64,000 nt of DNA from RBG-13-51-18 sp050014095 (GTDB lineage: Bacteria; Chloroflexota; Dehalococcoidia; Dehalococcoidales; RBG-16-60-22). Position 1 is the first letter of the stretch. Every line of letters begins with the position of its first letter. Positions 41,431 through 50,260 of this stretch are shown here, piece by piece. The translations under genes were made by a program, and so were the position numbers. A model generated the notes under the pieces. The model saw only the letters and a list, made by a program, of their open reading frames with translations, had not been told where the DNA came from and made no database searches. The stretch lies in contig JBEKDZ010000006.1 of assembly GCA_050014095.1 (NCBI GenBank), positions 62,001 to 126,000 of the forward strand, in the 5' to 3' direction.

Positions 41431-41922
41431 ATGAAAAATCCGCAAACAAGTTATGCTTTTATTGACGGTAATAATCTACATTTATCAGTAATAAACATAG
41501 GCTGGAAATTGGACTATAAGAAATTCCGGCAATATCTGCTAGATAAATATAATGTCTGCAAAGCATATTATTTTATCGGGCAAGTTCCTGGAATGGAACA
41601 ACTATATTCAAACTTGCAAAGATACGGATTTACTTTGATATTCAAACCACCGATTATCGACAAGAATGGTGACTACAAGGGAAATGTCGATGCAGAGTTA
41701 GTTCTACAAGCTATGATAGATATTAATAAATACGATAGCGCTGTGATTGTAACGAGTGACGGTGATTTCAGTTGTTTGGTGAAATATTTAGATACTACCG
41801 GAAAGCTAAAACGTTTACTGGCAGCTAGTCAAGGAGGGTGTTCAAAATATCTAAGAATGGCAGCAGGGATTAAGGTTGATTATATGGATAATTTGAAAAA
41901 CAAACTTGAATATATAAAATGA
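41431..41922 (+). CDS. NYN domain protein (LabA/DUF88-type PIN-like RNase fold)
   Basis: 163 residues with the NYN/PIN-like fold. Acidic residues fit the metal site: FIDGNNLHLS (D near 11), GNVDAELVLQAMID (D/E near 87-89) and VIVTSDGDFSCLVKYL (D near 111-113). Members are putative single-strand RNases or RNA-binding proteins. It sits between purSL and purQ, 6 bases after the purSL stop, with its ribosome site (AGGAG) overlapping that stop codon, and is much more AT-rich than both. It ends in a hairpin, so it looks like a gene inserted into the purine operon. Confidence 0.85.
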   Translation: MKNPQTSYAFIDGNNLHLSVINIGWKLDYKKFRQYLLDKYNVCKAYYFIGQVPGMEQLYSNLQRYGFTLIFKPPIIDKNGDYKGNVDAELVLQAMIDINKYDSAVIVTSDGDFSCLVKYLDTTGKLKRLLAASQGGCSKYLRMAAGIKVDYMDNLKNKLEYIK

Positions 41923-41960
41923 AAAGCACCCCATAAGGACTAACCCTTATAGCGTGCTTT
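41923..41960 (+). terminator. Hairpin after the NYN gene
   Basis: AAAGCAC (41923-41929) pairs with GTGCTTT (41954-41960), with an inner stem ATAAGG (41933-41938) / CCTTAT (41945-41950). It begins at the stop codon of the NYN gene. A real T-run is lacking, so termination is likely partial; purQ lies 77 bases beyond. Confidence 0.5.
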
Positions 41961-42036
41961 CCGAAATGATTCTTATGTAATTATATAGTGTGAGAGAGAG
42001 TGTGTCAAGAGGAAAAGGAACTATTAAGGAAATATT

Positions 42037-42810
42037 ATGTCTAAAGTAAAAGTCCTAATGCTGCGGGCGCCTGGAACTAACCGCGATGTCGATACGCAAA
42101 TCGCTTTCGAGCTGGCTGGTGCGCCGGTCGTCGATTCAACGCTGGTGAACGAACTGGTGCGAAAGGAAAAACGCCTTGCCGACTATCAAATCATGGTCAT
42201 TCCCGGCGGCTTTACTTACGGCGATGATATCTCTGCCGGTAAAATTATGGCAAATGAAATAAGGCTGGGGCTGGGGGAGAATATCAAGAAATTCGTGGCT
42301 GACGGGCGACTGGTACTGGGTATTTGTAACGGCTTCCAGGTACTGGTGAAAACAGGTATTTTACCGGGTATAGAACATCAGGGTGCCCAGCCGGTGACTT
42401 TAACCAATAACGACTCCGGCAAGTTCGAGTGCCGCTGGGTCTACTTAAAGGTGAATAAGAAAAGTCCCTGCGTTTTTACCAAAGGGATTGACACCATCTA
42501 CGTCCCCATCGCTCACGGTGAGGGCAAGCTGGTGGCGGAGCCAGGCATGCTGGAGAAACTGAATATCGTCGTGCAATACGTTGACGAAAAAGGGGAAACC
42601 GAGGCAGGTTATCCCAATAATCCCAATGGCTCGGTAAAGGATATCGCCGGCATTTGTGATGCTACAGGCCGTATCTTCGGGCTGATGCCCCACCCCGAGG
42701 ACTTTATCCGCTGGACGCAGCACCCCCGCTGGACGCGGGAAAAAGAACGCCAGGACCTTTACGGCTTACAGATATTTACCAATGCGGTGGCTTGGGCGAG
42801 GGGTATTTAA
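42037..42810 (+). CDS. purQ: Phosphoribosylformylglycinamidine synthase subunit PurQ (glutaminase)
   Basis: 257-residue class I glutamine amidotransferase. Nucleophile cysteine in VLGICNGFQVLVKTGIL, catalytic His/Glu in FGLMPHPEDFIRW; VIPGGFTYGDDISAG is the family's oxyanion region. Supplies ammonia to the PurS-PurS-PurL protein. Separated from purSL by the NYN insert and hairpin, so its expression may partly depend on read-through or on a promoter in 41961-42036, where none is obvious. Confidence 0.95.
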   Translation: MSKVKVLMLRAPGTNRDVDTQIAFELAGAPVVDSTLVNELVRKEKRLADYQIMVIPGGFTYGDDISAGKIMANEIRLGLGENIKKFVADGRLVLGICNGFQVLVKTGILPGIEHQGAQPVTLTNNDSGKFECRWVYLKVNKKSPCVFTKGIDTIYVPIAHGEGKLVAEPGMLEKLNIVVQYVDEKGETEAGYPNNPNGSVKDIAGICDATGRIFGLMPHPEDFIRWTQHPRWTREKERQDLYGLQIFTNAVAWARGI

Positions 42811-42819
42811 AAGCCAGGT

Positions 42820-43077
42820 TTAGCCGTCAATCCCCTGCTCTTTCAAATAGTCGAGCGCATCCTGGATAGTGATGATTTTCTCGGCAGCTTCATCGGGTAT
42901 CTCGATTTTACGTTCCGAGGTGCTGAAGGCTTCTTCCAGCGACATAATCAGCTCGACCAGGTCCAGAGAATCGGCGCCTAAATCCTCAACAAAGCTGGCG
43001 GTGGGTACAACATCCTTCTCGTCAACACCGAGCTGGTCCACAACCAGTTTCTTTATTTTTTCAAAAGCAGTTGCCAC
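42820..43077 (-). CDS. acpP: Acyl carrier protein
   Basis: 85-residue carrier of fatty-acid synthesis. The phosphopantetheine site is the Ser in GADSLDLVELIMSLEEAF; helices and acidic composition are typical. GTG start preceded by GGGGG. Convergent with purQ (9-base gap) and 24 bases downstream of nusB on the same strand. Confidence 0.95.
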   Translation of the reverse strand: MATAFEKIKKLVVDQLGVDEKDVVPTASFVEDLGADSLDLVELIMSLEEAFSTSERKIEIPDEAAEKIITIQDALDYLKEQGIDG

Positions 43078-43101
43078 GTTTTCCCCCTTTTTACGAGCCG
43101 T

Positions 43102-43512
43102 CTAGCGGTTTGCCTGGGCGCTTATGGAACCGAGTACCCCATTGACGAACTTGCCGGAGCTTTCACTCCCGAAAGCCTTAGCCAGTTCAACCGCTTCGTT
43201 AACAGCCACTTTGACTGGTACTTTATTATCAAATAAAATTTCGAAGATTGCAAGTCTAAGTATATTACGGTCGATTAACGCTAGCTGGTTTACCGGCCAG
43301 GCCGGCGCTGACTTTTGAATATATCGGTCTATCTCATCCCTATTTTTTACAGCGCCGTTGACCAGCTCCCGTACAAAATCGCTGTTCTCTATAGACAGGT
43401 TGGCTTCCGATAGCAGCCGTTCTACCACATCTTGGGGACGGCGCGCTACGGAATCGACCTCATATAAAGCCTGCAGGGCTAGAGTCCTGGCTTTGTGTCT
43501 GGTGCCTGCCAT
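43102..43512 (-). CDS. nusB: Transcription antitermination factor NusB
   Basis: 136-residue all-helical RNA-binding protein of rRNA antitermination. Typical stretches: RHKARTLALQALYEVDS at the N-terminus with the Arg-rich RNA surface, LALIDRNILRLAIFEIL, and the end VAVNEAVELAKAFGSESSGKFVNGVLGSI. Standard length. Confidence 0.94.
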   Translation of the reverse strand: MAGTRHKARTLALQALYEVDSVARRPQDVVERLLSEANLSIENSDFVRELVNGAVKNRDEIDRYIQKSAPAWPVNQLALIDRNILRLAIFEILFDNKVPVKVAVNEAVELAKAFGSESSGKFVNGVLGSISAQANR

Positions 43513-43620
43513 ATTTTAACGTCCTAAAAGCCATTATAGCATAACGCAAAAGAGACGAGAAAGAGCAGTATTCAAGGTATCAACCTTGAATCTATTAGTC
43601 CAACGCGTTAAAGTAAAGAT

Positions 43621-44535
43621 ATGCATCGCGAAGAAGAGCACCGGGATATCTCTGCCAGCCAGCCCCTGAAAATAACGTTGGGGCTGGTGCTGATTATCAT
43701 GGTAGCCGAGATACTCGGCGGCTTATTCAGCAACAGTCTCGCCCTGTTGAGCGATGCCGGCCATATGTTCACCGATGCGCTGGCGCTGGGATTAAGTCTA
43801 TTTGCCATGCACCTGGCGAGGCGGCCAGCCACCGCTACTAAAACCTTCGGCTACCACCGCGCGGAAATCATGGCGGCTCTGGCTAACGGCAGCGTCCTGA
43901 TACTGGTTTCCGCGATTATCTTTTATGAGGCTTACCAGAGATTCCAACAAGAGCCGGCGATTAAAGGTCCGCTTATGCTTATCGTAGCGGGGATAGGCTT
44001 AGCAGCCAATATCATCGGTTTATTGCTGCTGCGGCAGGATAGCCGTAAAAGCATCAATATAAAAGCCGCTTTCTGGCACATCATCGGCGATACCATGTCC
44101 TCGGTAGGGGTCATTATTGCCGGCGTTATCATTCAAATAACCGGCTGGACTATCGCCGACCCGATACTCGCCGTGGTTATCGGTATCGTCATACTTTGGG
44201 GGGCGGTGCGTATCGTAAAAGAGTCGGTGGATATCCTGCTGGAGTCCGTGCCGCCGCATGTCGAAATGGAAAAGGTGGCGGAGGCGGTTAAAAAGGTATC
44301 TGGTGTGGAAGACCTGCACGAGGTGCATATCTGGACGATTACCTCCGGTATATATGCTTTAAGCGCCCATTTAAGAATTACCGACCGGAGAGTGAGTCAG
44401 TGTGATGAAATCCTGACGAAAGTAAACGAGGTGCTGGCGCACGATTTCAACATCACGCACGCGACGTTACAGATGGAATGCGAATCTTGCCCGACAGGGG
44501 TTGACTGCAACCTGCTGAAGAATAACAAAAAATGA
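43621..44535 (+). CDS. Cation diffusion facilitator family transporter (CzcD/ZitB-like)
   Basis: 304-residue efflux protein with six predicted membrane helices in residues 15-210 and a cytoplasmic ferredoxin-like tail. Metal-site motifs HxxxD are visible: DAGHMFTDALALG in helix two and WHIIGDTMSSVG in helix five, matching the zinc-type D-x-x-x-H/D arrangement. The extended C-terminus ends with CESCPTGVDC, which may bind metal. Expected to export Zn or a similar divalent ion in exchange for protons. Stands alone. Confidence 0.93.
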   Translation: MHREEEHRDISASQPLKITLGLVLIIMVAEILGGLFSNSLALLSDAGHMFTDALALGLSLFAMHLARRPATATKTFGYHRAEIMAALANGSVLILVSAIIFYEAYQRFQQEPAIKGPLMLIVAGIGLAANIIGLLLLRQDSRKSINIKAAFWHIIGDTMSSVGVIIAGVIIQITGWTIADPILAVVIGIVILWGAVRIVKESVDILLESVPPHVEMEKVAEAVKKVSGVEDLHEVHIWTITSGIYALSAHLRITDRRVSQCDEILTKVNEVLAHDFNITHATLQMECESCPTGVDCNLLKNNKK

Positions 44536-44575
44536 TGGTGTTGCCGCTTGAAGAATAATAGCAGGATGATTCACT

Positions 44576-45958
44576 ATGATTAACCCCAAGCATATCGACC
44601 GCCTGCGCCGGATTGTCGGTAAGGGAAACGTGCTGACCGCAAAAGAAGATATGGTAGCCTATTCCTACGACGGCACCCAGGCATGGTCGCACCAGCCGGA
44701 CGTCGTGGTCTTTCCCGCCAGTGCGATAGAGATATCAGAAATTCTAAAATTCGCTAACGAAAACGATATTCCGGTGACGCCGCGGGGTGGGGGCACTAAT
44801 GTGAGTGGAGGCTCGATACCGATTAAGGGCGGCATCGTCCTCTGCACCACCAAGATGAACCGGATTATCGAGATAAACAAGACCAACCTGAACGCCACCG
44901 TCGAGCCGGGTGTTATACTCCAGGACTTCCAGGATGCTCTGGCTAAAGAGGGCTTATTTTTCCCGCCCGACCCCCAAAGCTTCTCCGGCTGTACGATGGG
45001 CGGTGTCATTGCCGAGAACTCCGGCGGGCCATCATGCCTGAAATACGGCGTCGCCAAGCAGTACGTTTTAGGTCTTGAGGTGGCACTGGCGGATGGTAAA
45101 ATCGTTAAGCTGGGCGGGCTGACGCCGAAAAACCGCACCGGCTACGAGCTGATGATGCTCTTTACCGGCTCGGAAGGGACGCTGGGCGTCATTACTAAAA
45201 TCTCGCTCCGTCTCTTGCCGGTGCCCAAAGCCAATCAGACCATCCTGGCAGTCTTCCGCGACGTGGCGGTGGCAGGGGAAACGGTAACCGCCATCATCGC
45301 CAGCAGCGTGTTGCCCTCCAAGGTAGAGTTCATGGATAACTGGACTTTTGAAAAGTTCCGGGGCATTCTGCCCGATGAAATCCTCAATACTTCACAGGTA
45401 ATTTTGCTAATACAGGTGGATGGTCTGGAGCAAACGGTGGCGGCGGAAACACAGCAGGTGGTGGACATCTGTAAAAAGACGGCGCGCGAGGTAAGAGTTG
45501 CGGCTAACGCTGCCGAGGCAGAAAAATACTGGGAGGCTAGACGGGCTCACTTTTCCGATATCCATAGCCAAGCCCACGACATCATAAACGAGGATGTATC
45601 CGTACCGCGCGACAAGATAACCGAGTTTATCCGGCTTAGCCAGGAAAGCGCCAAGCGTTTCGACGTGCCTATCAGCTTCGCCGGGCACGTAGGGGACGGT
45701 AATTTCCATCCGGCGGTGCTCACGGATAACCGAGATAAAGAGCATTACCAGCGCGCCCTGAAATGCGTCGACGAGGTGATTGAAATAGCCTTGAAACTGG
45801 GGGGCGTAATCTCCGGAGAGCACGGCATCGGACTGGAAAAACAGCGTTTCCTCAAGAAGGCAATGGACCCGCTGGCGATAGAGATGATGCGGGGGATAAA
45901 AGACCTGCTCGACCCCAAACATACTTTAAATCCGGGGAAGATATGGGAGGAGGGGTAG
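44576..45958 (+). CDS. glcD: FAD-binding oxidase, GlcD/D-lactate dehydrogenase type
   Basis: 460-residue FAD-linked 2-hydroxyacid dehydrogenase. FAD-binding PCMH region: VTPRGGGTNVSGGSIPIKGGIVL and GCTMGGVIAENSGGPSCLKYG; the C-terminal domain has FAGHVGDGNFHPAVL and the final GEHGIGLEKQRF with the metal/substrate histidines. It likely oxidises glycolate, D-lactate or a related hydroxyacid and passes electrons to the Fe-S protein at 46178. About 220 bases of repeats separate the two genes. Confidence 0.93.
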   Translation: MINPKHIDRLRRIVGKGNVLTAKEDMVAYSYDGTQAWSHQPDVVVFPASAIEISEILKFANENDIPVTPRGGGTNVSGGSIPIKGGIVLCTTKMNRIIEINKTNLNATVEPGVILQDFQDALAKEGLFFPPDPQSFSGCTMGGVIAENSGGPSCLKYGVAKQYVLGLEVALADGKIVKLGGLTPKNRTGYELMMLFTGSEGTLGVITKISLRLLPVPKANQTILAVFRDVAVAGETVTAIIASSVLPSKVEFMDNWTFEKFRGILPDEILNTSQVILLIQVDGLEQTVAAETQQVVDICKKTAREVRVAANAAEAEKYWEARRAHFSDIHSQAHDIINEDVSVPRDKITEFIRLSQESAKRFDVPISFAGHVGDGNFHPAVLTDNRDKEHYQRALKCVDEVIEIALKLGGVISGEHGIGLEKQRFLKKAMDPLAIEMMRGIKDLLDPKHTLNPGKIWEEG

Positions 45959-45960
45959 AG

Positions 45961-46160
45961 GAAAAGACTCCCTTAATCCCTTCAGGGAGAACCTTCAGGC
46001 CGAGCCTTCTGTTCGAGACCTTCAGGGTGAACCCTATTTATAAAAGAGGGAAACAAGAAAGGGGAAACTGGATTCCCAATCGAGTTGGGAATGACGTGGT
46101 CTCGTTGGTCTTTTATCCGTCATTCCCGTGTAAACGGGAATCCAGAGGGGCAAAGGGGTG
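45961..46160. repeat. Composite repeat with REP-like hairpins between glcD and glcF
   Basis: First part has TTCAGGGAGAACCTTCAGG / ACCTTCAGGGTGAACCC words as at 20130-20155. Then two hairpins: ATTCCCAA-TCGAG-TTGGGAAT (46072-46092) and ATTCCCGT-GTAA-ACGGGAAT (46122-46141), each with flanking GGATTC/GAATCC and GTCATTCCC words typical of dispersed REP-like elements. Confidence 0.65.
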
Positions 46161-46177
46161 GGACTAACTAATAAAGC

Positions 46178-47461
46178 ATGAAAACCGACGTAAAGTACGA
46201 CGAAATAGAAAAGTTCATAGACGACCTCGATAAATGCACCAAGTGCGGCTTTTGCATGTCCGATTGCCCTGTCTACCGTGAAGAAAAGGTAGAAAGTGGG
46301 GTGGCGCGGGGCAAAATCATGCTTATCCGTTCGCTACTTTCCGGTGAGCTTGATATCACCGACGAGATGGCAGAGCAGCTCAACCGCTGCACTTTATGCA
46401 TGACCTGCGCCCAGAACTGCCCGGCCGGCACGCACGTTCCCACCGTGATTACCGCGGCACGGGCGGATAAGGTTAAACAGAAGGGCGTGCCCTTTCCCTA
46501 TAACATCGTCTTCCGTTGGCTTTTACCAAGACGTCGCCTTTTCGGCTACGCGGTAAGATTTGCCTCCTGGTTCCAGGGTATTTTCCTACCCAAGACTGAT
46601 GGGACTATCCGGCACCTCTCGTTTTTCCTGGCGGCTCTGGGCAAAGGACGACATATACCGCAAATAGCCCCCAAGTTCCTGCGCCAGTCTGTGCCGGAGG
46701 TCAACAAGCCCCCGGCAGGCATTAAGGTAAAGTATACCGTCGGCTATTTCACCGGCTGCATGACGGACTTCGTTTTCCCCGAGCTGGGTAAAAAGATAAT
46801 CAATTTTTTGACAAAAAACGGCGTGGAAGTCATCGTGCCGCGGGGGCAGGGGTGCTGCGGGGCGCCGGTTTTTTTAGGCATGGGCGACTTCGTTACTGGA
46901 CGCAAGATGGCTGATGCTAACGTTAAAGCTTTTAAAGATTTGGATTATATTATTACCGATTGCGCTACCTGCGCCTCGGCGATGAAAGACTACGCTAAAT
47001 TCCTGGCGGATACCGACGCCAGAAAACAGGCTTATACGGAGTTTGCCGGTAAGATTAAAGATATCACCGAGTTCCTGGTGGACGTACTAAAGCTGCCATC
47101 CTCCGCTTATCATGTTGCCCCGGAGTTCAAAGGCAAGACCGTTACCTGGCACGAGCCCTGCCACCTCGGGCGCTACCTGGGCGTTAAGGAGCAGCCTCAC
47201 AAAATATTGAGGTCGCTAAAGGACATTAAATACGTAGAAATGCCGGAAGCCGACCGCTGCTGCGGCATGGCGGGGACTTTCAGTATCTATTTCTATGAGC
47301 TATCCCAAAAAATCGCCGCTAAGAAAGCCGCCGCGATACAATCTACCGGGGCGGACATTGTCGTCACCGATTGTCCCGGCTGCCAGATACAGCTCATCGA
47401 TACCCTAAAGCGTCATAAAATGCCCCAACAGGTACGGCACATTATGGAGCTGTTGGAATAA
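46178..47461 (+). CDS. glcF: (Fe-S)-binding protein, GlcF/heterodisulfide-reductase-B type
   Basis: 427 residues. Two [4Fe-4S] motifs at the N-terminus (CTKCGFCMSDCP near 21 and CTLCMTCAQNCP near 72), then two CCG domains with GYFTGCMTDF/GQGCCGAPVFLG and HEPCHLG/DRCCGMAGTF. Electron-accepting partner of the FAD protein at 44576, delivering electrons toward the quinone pool or another acceptor. Starts with ATG after the repeat region. Confidence 0.92.
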   Translation: MKTDVKYDEIEKFIDDLDKCTKCGFCMSDCPVYREEKVESGVARGKIMLIRSLLSGELDITDEMAEQLNRCTLCMTCAQNCPAGTHVPTVITAARADKVKQKGVPFPYNIVFRWLLPRRRLFGYAVRFASWFQGIFLPKTDGTIRHLSFFLAALGKGRHIPQIAPKFLRQSVPEVNKPPAGIKVKYTVGYFTGCMTDFVFPELGKKIINFLTKNGVEVIVPRGQGCCGAPVFLGMGDFVTGRKMADANVKAFKDLDYIITDCATCASAMKDYAKFLADTDARKQAYTEFAGKIKDITEFLVDVLKLPSSAYHVAPEFKGKTVTWHEPCHLGRYLGVKEQPHKILRSLKDIKYVEMPEADRCCGMAGTFSIYFYELSQKIAAKKAAAIQSTGADIVVTDCPGCQIQLIDTLKRHKMPQQVRHIMELLE

Positions 47462-47470
47462 AGCTTATTA

Positions 47471-48022
47471 TCAGCCCACCTGGTATTTCTTTTTCCCCTC
47501 GACGTATAAATCCCCGCCGTAAATATCGTTGATGACAGTAGCGGGGAAGTCTTTAACTTCGAGTCGCAAAATTGCTTCGGGGCCGAGGTCAAGATAGGCA
47601 ACAACCTCTGACTTGATAATAGTCTTAGAAATCAATGCGCCGGCGCCGCCGACCGCTGCCAGATAGACAGCCTTATATTTCTTTATGGCATCTTTGACCG
47701 CCGGTGAGCGCACGCCTTTGCCAATCATCCCTTTTAGTCCCACGGTGAGGAGGCGGGGAGTATAGGTGTCCATCCGGACGCTGGTGGTAGGTCCCGCGGA
47801 GCCGATAACCTTGCCGGGAGGGGCGGGTGAAGGCCCCATATAGTAGAGCGTCTGACTTTTTATATCGAAAGGCAAAGACTCTCCCTTATCTAAAGCTTCT
47901 ATGATTCTACGATGGGCAGCATCACGAGCGACGTAAAGGACGCCGGATAGCAGGACATTATCGCCGGACTTAAGGCTGGCAATAGATTTTTCGGTTAATG
48001 GTAGTGATAATGTTTTAAACAA
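47471..48022 (-). CDS. fumB: Fumarate hydratase, class I, beta subunit
   Basis: 183-residue C-terminal-type subunit of class I (Fe-S) fumarase/tartrate dehydratase. Signature segments are SGVLYVARDAAHRRI, YYMGPSPAPPGKVIGSAGPTTSVRMD and the end LEVKDFPATVINDIYGGDLY. With the alpha subunit (49410-50255) it interconverts fumarate and malate. The alpha gene is on the same strand upstream but about 1.4 kb away, separated by an AT-rich membrane-protein gene. Convergent with glcF. Confidence 0.94.
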   Translation of the reverse strand: MFKTLSLPLTEKSIASLKSGDNVLLSGVLYVARDAAHRRIIEALDKGESLPFDIKSQTLYYMGPSPAPPGKVIGSAGPTTSVRMDTYTPRLLTVGLKGMIGKGVRSPAVKDAIKKYKAVYLAAVGGAGALISKTIIKSEVVAYLDLGPEAILRLEVKDFPATVINDIYGGDLYVEGKKKYQVG

Positions 48023-48073
48023 AATCCCCCTCTTATCCCCCTTAAAAAGATAAGTATCTCTTCATAACACTTA

Positions 48074-48973
48074 TTATAATTTCCCAGCTTTCATAACACA
48101 TTTTCTTAAATGATGTCTTGTATAATAGTAGAGTTTATCAAATTTATCTTGTACATCATCTTTGATATCTTCACTAGCCAGAATAATAGTTAAGGGAACA
48201 TTTTTATACCATATTCTATTTCTATTTATTAGTCTTAAAGCTACTGCTAAACTAAAAGCACCATATATGAAATCTCTCAAATCATCAACAACTCCTACAT
48301 CCTTTTCTAATATTTCTAGTTCAAGTTTTTTCGCATGCAATTTTTCTGCTATATCACCACAATTTGGATTGTTCCCCATCTCTTCATTTAAACCTAAACC
48401 AGCCCTATTTAACATCTTGCCAAAACTTAAAAATTTTTCAATTATTTGATGCCGATTTTTGGGGTCTAATTTTAGTAACTTAAAAAACTTGCTTTTCTCT
48501 CTCTTGTTGTATTTAAAGTTGGAAGAAATGGCTTTGTATATGATTTCATCACTAAAACCCATCATTTTATAATATTCCGATGCAATTTTGTTACGTGTTT
48601 CTGATATAATATTCTTTTTCTTATTTCTATTTACCACTATATCAGCAATTTTTGCCAAGCAAATATAATAATCATATTCAATCTTCATAATATCATTAAT
48701 AGTTGGATTTTGAACAACACGATTCCAAGCACGATATTTCCTTACAGTGTGAAAAATATCACTTGCCAAAATACATAATCCTACTACTATTAATGCAATA
48801 GGATATATAATAGGCAAATCATAAATGATAAAAATGCCTCCAGTGCTAGTTGTACCTATACCAATGAAGTAAAATATAATCTGGATGACATTAAGCCAAG
48901 ACCCAATAATTTCTGATATTGTTTTGAAGATATTTTTTAAGAAGTAAGACATTTGATTATTCTTGCCAACCAT
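48074..48973 (-). CDS. AT-rich membrane protein of unknown function inserted between fumarase genes
   Basis: 299 residues, strongly AT-rich. Two hydrophobic segments near the N-terminus (about 22-40 and 45-74) are followed by a long charged, helical, presumably cytoplasmic part (YDYYICLAKIADIVVNRNKKKNIISETRNK, HHLRKCVMKAGKL). No motif recognised; the architecture of membrane anchor plus helical effector recalls some small defence or abortive-infection proteins, which is speculation. No good ribosome site precedes the ATG at 48973; TATACT at 48985-48990 is close enough to suggest leaderless translation. Lies in the seam between two subunits of one enzyme. Confidence 0.65.
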   Translation of the reverse strand: MVGKNNQMSYFLKNIFKTISEIIGSWLNVIQIIFYFIGIGTTSTGGIFIIYDLPIIYPIALIVVGLCILASDIFHTVRKYRAWNRVVQNPTINDIMKIEYDYYICLAKIADIVVNRNKKKNIISETRNKIASEYYKMMGFSDEIIYKAISSNFKYNKREKSKFFKLLKLDPKNRHQIIEKFLSFGKMLNRAGLGLNEEMGNNPNCGDIAEKLHAKKLELEILEKDVGVVDDLRDFIYGAFSLAVALRLINRNRIWYKNVPLTIILASEDIKDDVQDKFDKLYYYTRHHLRKCVMKAGKL

Positions 48974-49409
48974 TTTTTGTTTACAGTATAATACTCCAAT
49001 TACTAAATAACAGCAACCAATATAATGCGTGTTATCAAAGGATAATTGTCTTTAAGAAAGCGGGAGACAAGATAAGGGGGAGGAATTGCACACCCCCACG
49101 AGATGCTTCGCTGCGCTCAGGATTACAGTAAAACCCTCATTCCGAGGGTGGTGATATTAATCAAAAAAGCATTGAAACTATTTACAGATGTAAAAACATT
49201 TGCAGACAATATCCAATAACTCTTTATCATAAGCACCACCACCTCTCGTATCTTGCTCGTCATTAACCATATCACTATGATTAACATCCCCCAAAGCGTT
49301 GCCCAACGCTGACGGCAAGTCCATGTGTTACCACATGGTAGGGCAGGGTTATATTTATGTTAACACATAAATATGAGGTTTTCTATACAAGGACAGAGGC
49401 GAAGATTGA
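48974..49409. other. Intergenic region with decayed ORF and hairpins
   Basis: No confident gene. A 48-residue minus-strand ORF (49178-49324, beginning MDLPSALGNALGDV) has protein-like composition but no ribosome site and may be a remnant of the insert. Hairpins lie at 49321-49338 (CCATGTG-TTAC-CACATGG) and 49351-49374 (ATATTTATG-TTAACA-CATAAATAT), just past the fumarase alpha gene. A CTTCGCTGCGCTCAGGATTAC-type repeat word is at about 49104-49124, and GGGGGAGG/CACCCCC words at 49076-49098. Confidence 0.45.
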
Positions 49410-50255
49410 CTAAAGCACTGTCTCTCTATGCCTCGCGGAGTGGCACTGCAGGTTAACGGCCACGGGCAGGGCGGTGATGTGGGCGGGGAAGGTCTCCACG
49501 TGGACGGCTAGGGCGGTGATTCTGCCGCCGTAACCCATTGGCCCAATGCCCAGATTATTTACTTTATGTAAAATCTCCTGCTCAAGGTCGGCGTTTTCTT
49601 TATCGGGGCTGGGCTCCCCTATCCTCCTTATCAGAGCATGCTTCGCCATCTCCATCGCTTTTTCCGCCGTACCGCCGATACCTACCCCGATAATAACCGG
49701 CGGGCAGGGATTGCTCCATGCTTCATTGACGGCGCTAACCACAAAGTCGATAACGCCCTGCCTGCCAGCCGCTGGCAGCAGTATGCCGAGTTTAGCCATA
49801 TTTTCCGCGCCGCCGCCTTTAGGCAGAACGGTGATTTTAAGCTTGTTGCCAGGGACGATAGTGGTATGAATTACGGCGGGTGTGTTATCGCCGGTATTTT
49901 TACGGTCGGAAAAGGGGCGGTCGACCATAGACTTACGCAGATAACCTTCCGTGTATGCCTGCCGCACTCCCTCATTAACAGCGGCATAAATATCGCCTTT
50001 TACAACCAATACATCCTGCCCGATTTCCAGGAAGATGACGGCGGTACCGCAGTCCTGGCAAAGGGGGATTTTCTCGGCAACAGCGATACGTGCATTTTCT
50101 AAAATAGCGTCCAGAGCTTCACGTCCGGCGGGAGATTCTTCCTCTTTGCGTGCCTTCTTAAGCGCCACCAGCACATCGTCGCCGAGGGTATAGTTAGCCT
50201 GCTTAAGGAGGTTAGAGACAGCTTCGGTAATATCAGCGGCGTAGATTAAACGCAT
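49410..50255 (-). CDS. fumA: Fumarate hydratase, class I, alpha subunit
   Basis: 281 residues from the ATG at 50255; the frame is open to 50351 but that part lies inside the LutB-like gene. PLCQDCGTAVIFLEIGQDV holds the first cluster cysteine; GDNTPAVIHTTIVPGNKLKITVLPKGGGAENMAK and NNLGIGPMGYGGRITALAVHVET are the family signatures. The start codon follows the LutB-like stop by 5 bases, placing it in an operon with the two Fe-S proteins upstream. Beta subunit at 47471. Confidence 0.94.
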   Translation of the reverse strand: MRLIYAADITEAVSNLLKQANYTLGDDVLVALKKARKEEESPAGREALDAILENARIAVAEKIPLCQDCGTAVIFLEIGQDVLVVKGDIYAAVNEGVRQAYTEGYLRKSMVDRPFSDRKNTGDNTPAVIHTTIVPGNKLKITVLPKGGGAENMAKLGILLPAAGRQGVIDFVVSAVNEAWSNPCPPVIIGVGIGGTAEKAMEMAKHALIRRIGEPSPDKENADLEQEILHKVNNLGIGPMGYGGRITALAVHVETFPAHITALPVAVNLQCHSARHRETVL

Positions 50256-50260
50256 GCCGT

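Noticed and set aside
49178..49324. 48-codon ORF between the fumarase genes as an intact gene
   Set aside because: No ribosome site and its start lies in a hairpin; kept only as a possible remnant in the intergenic entry.
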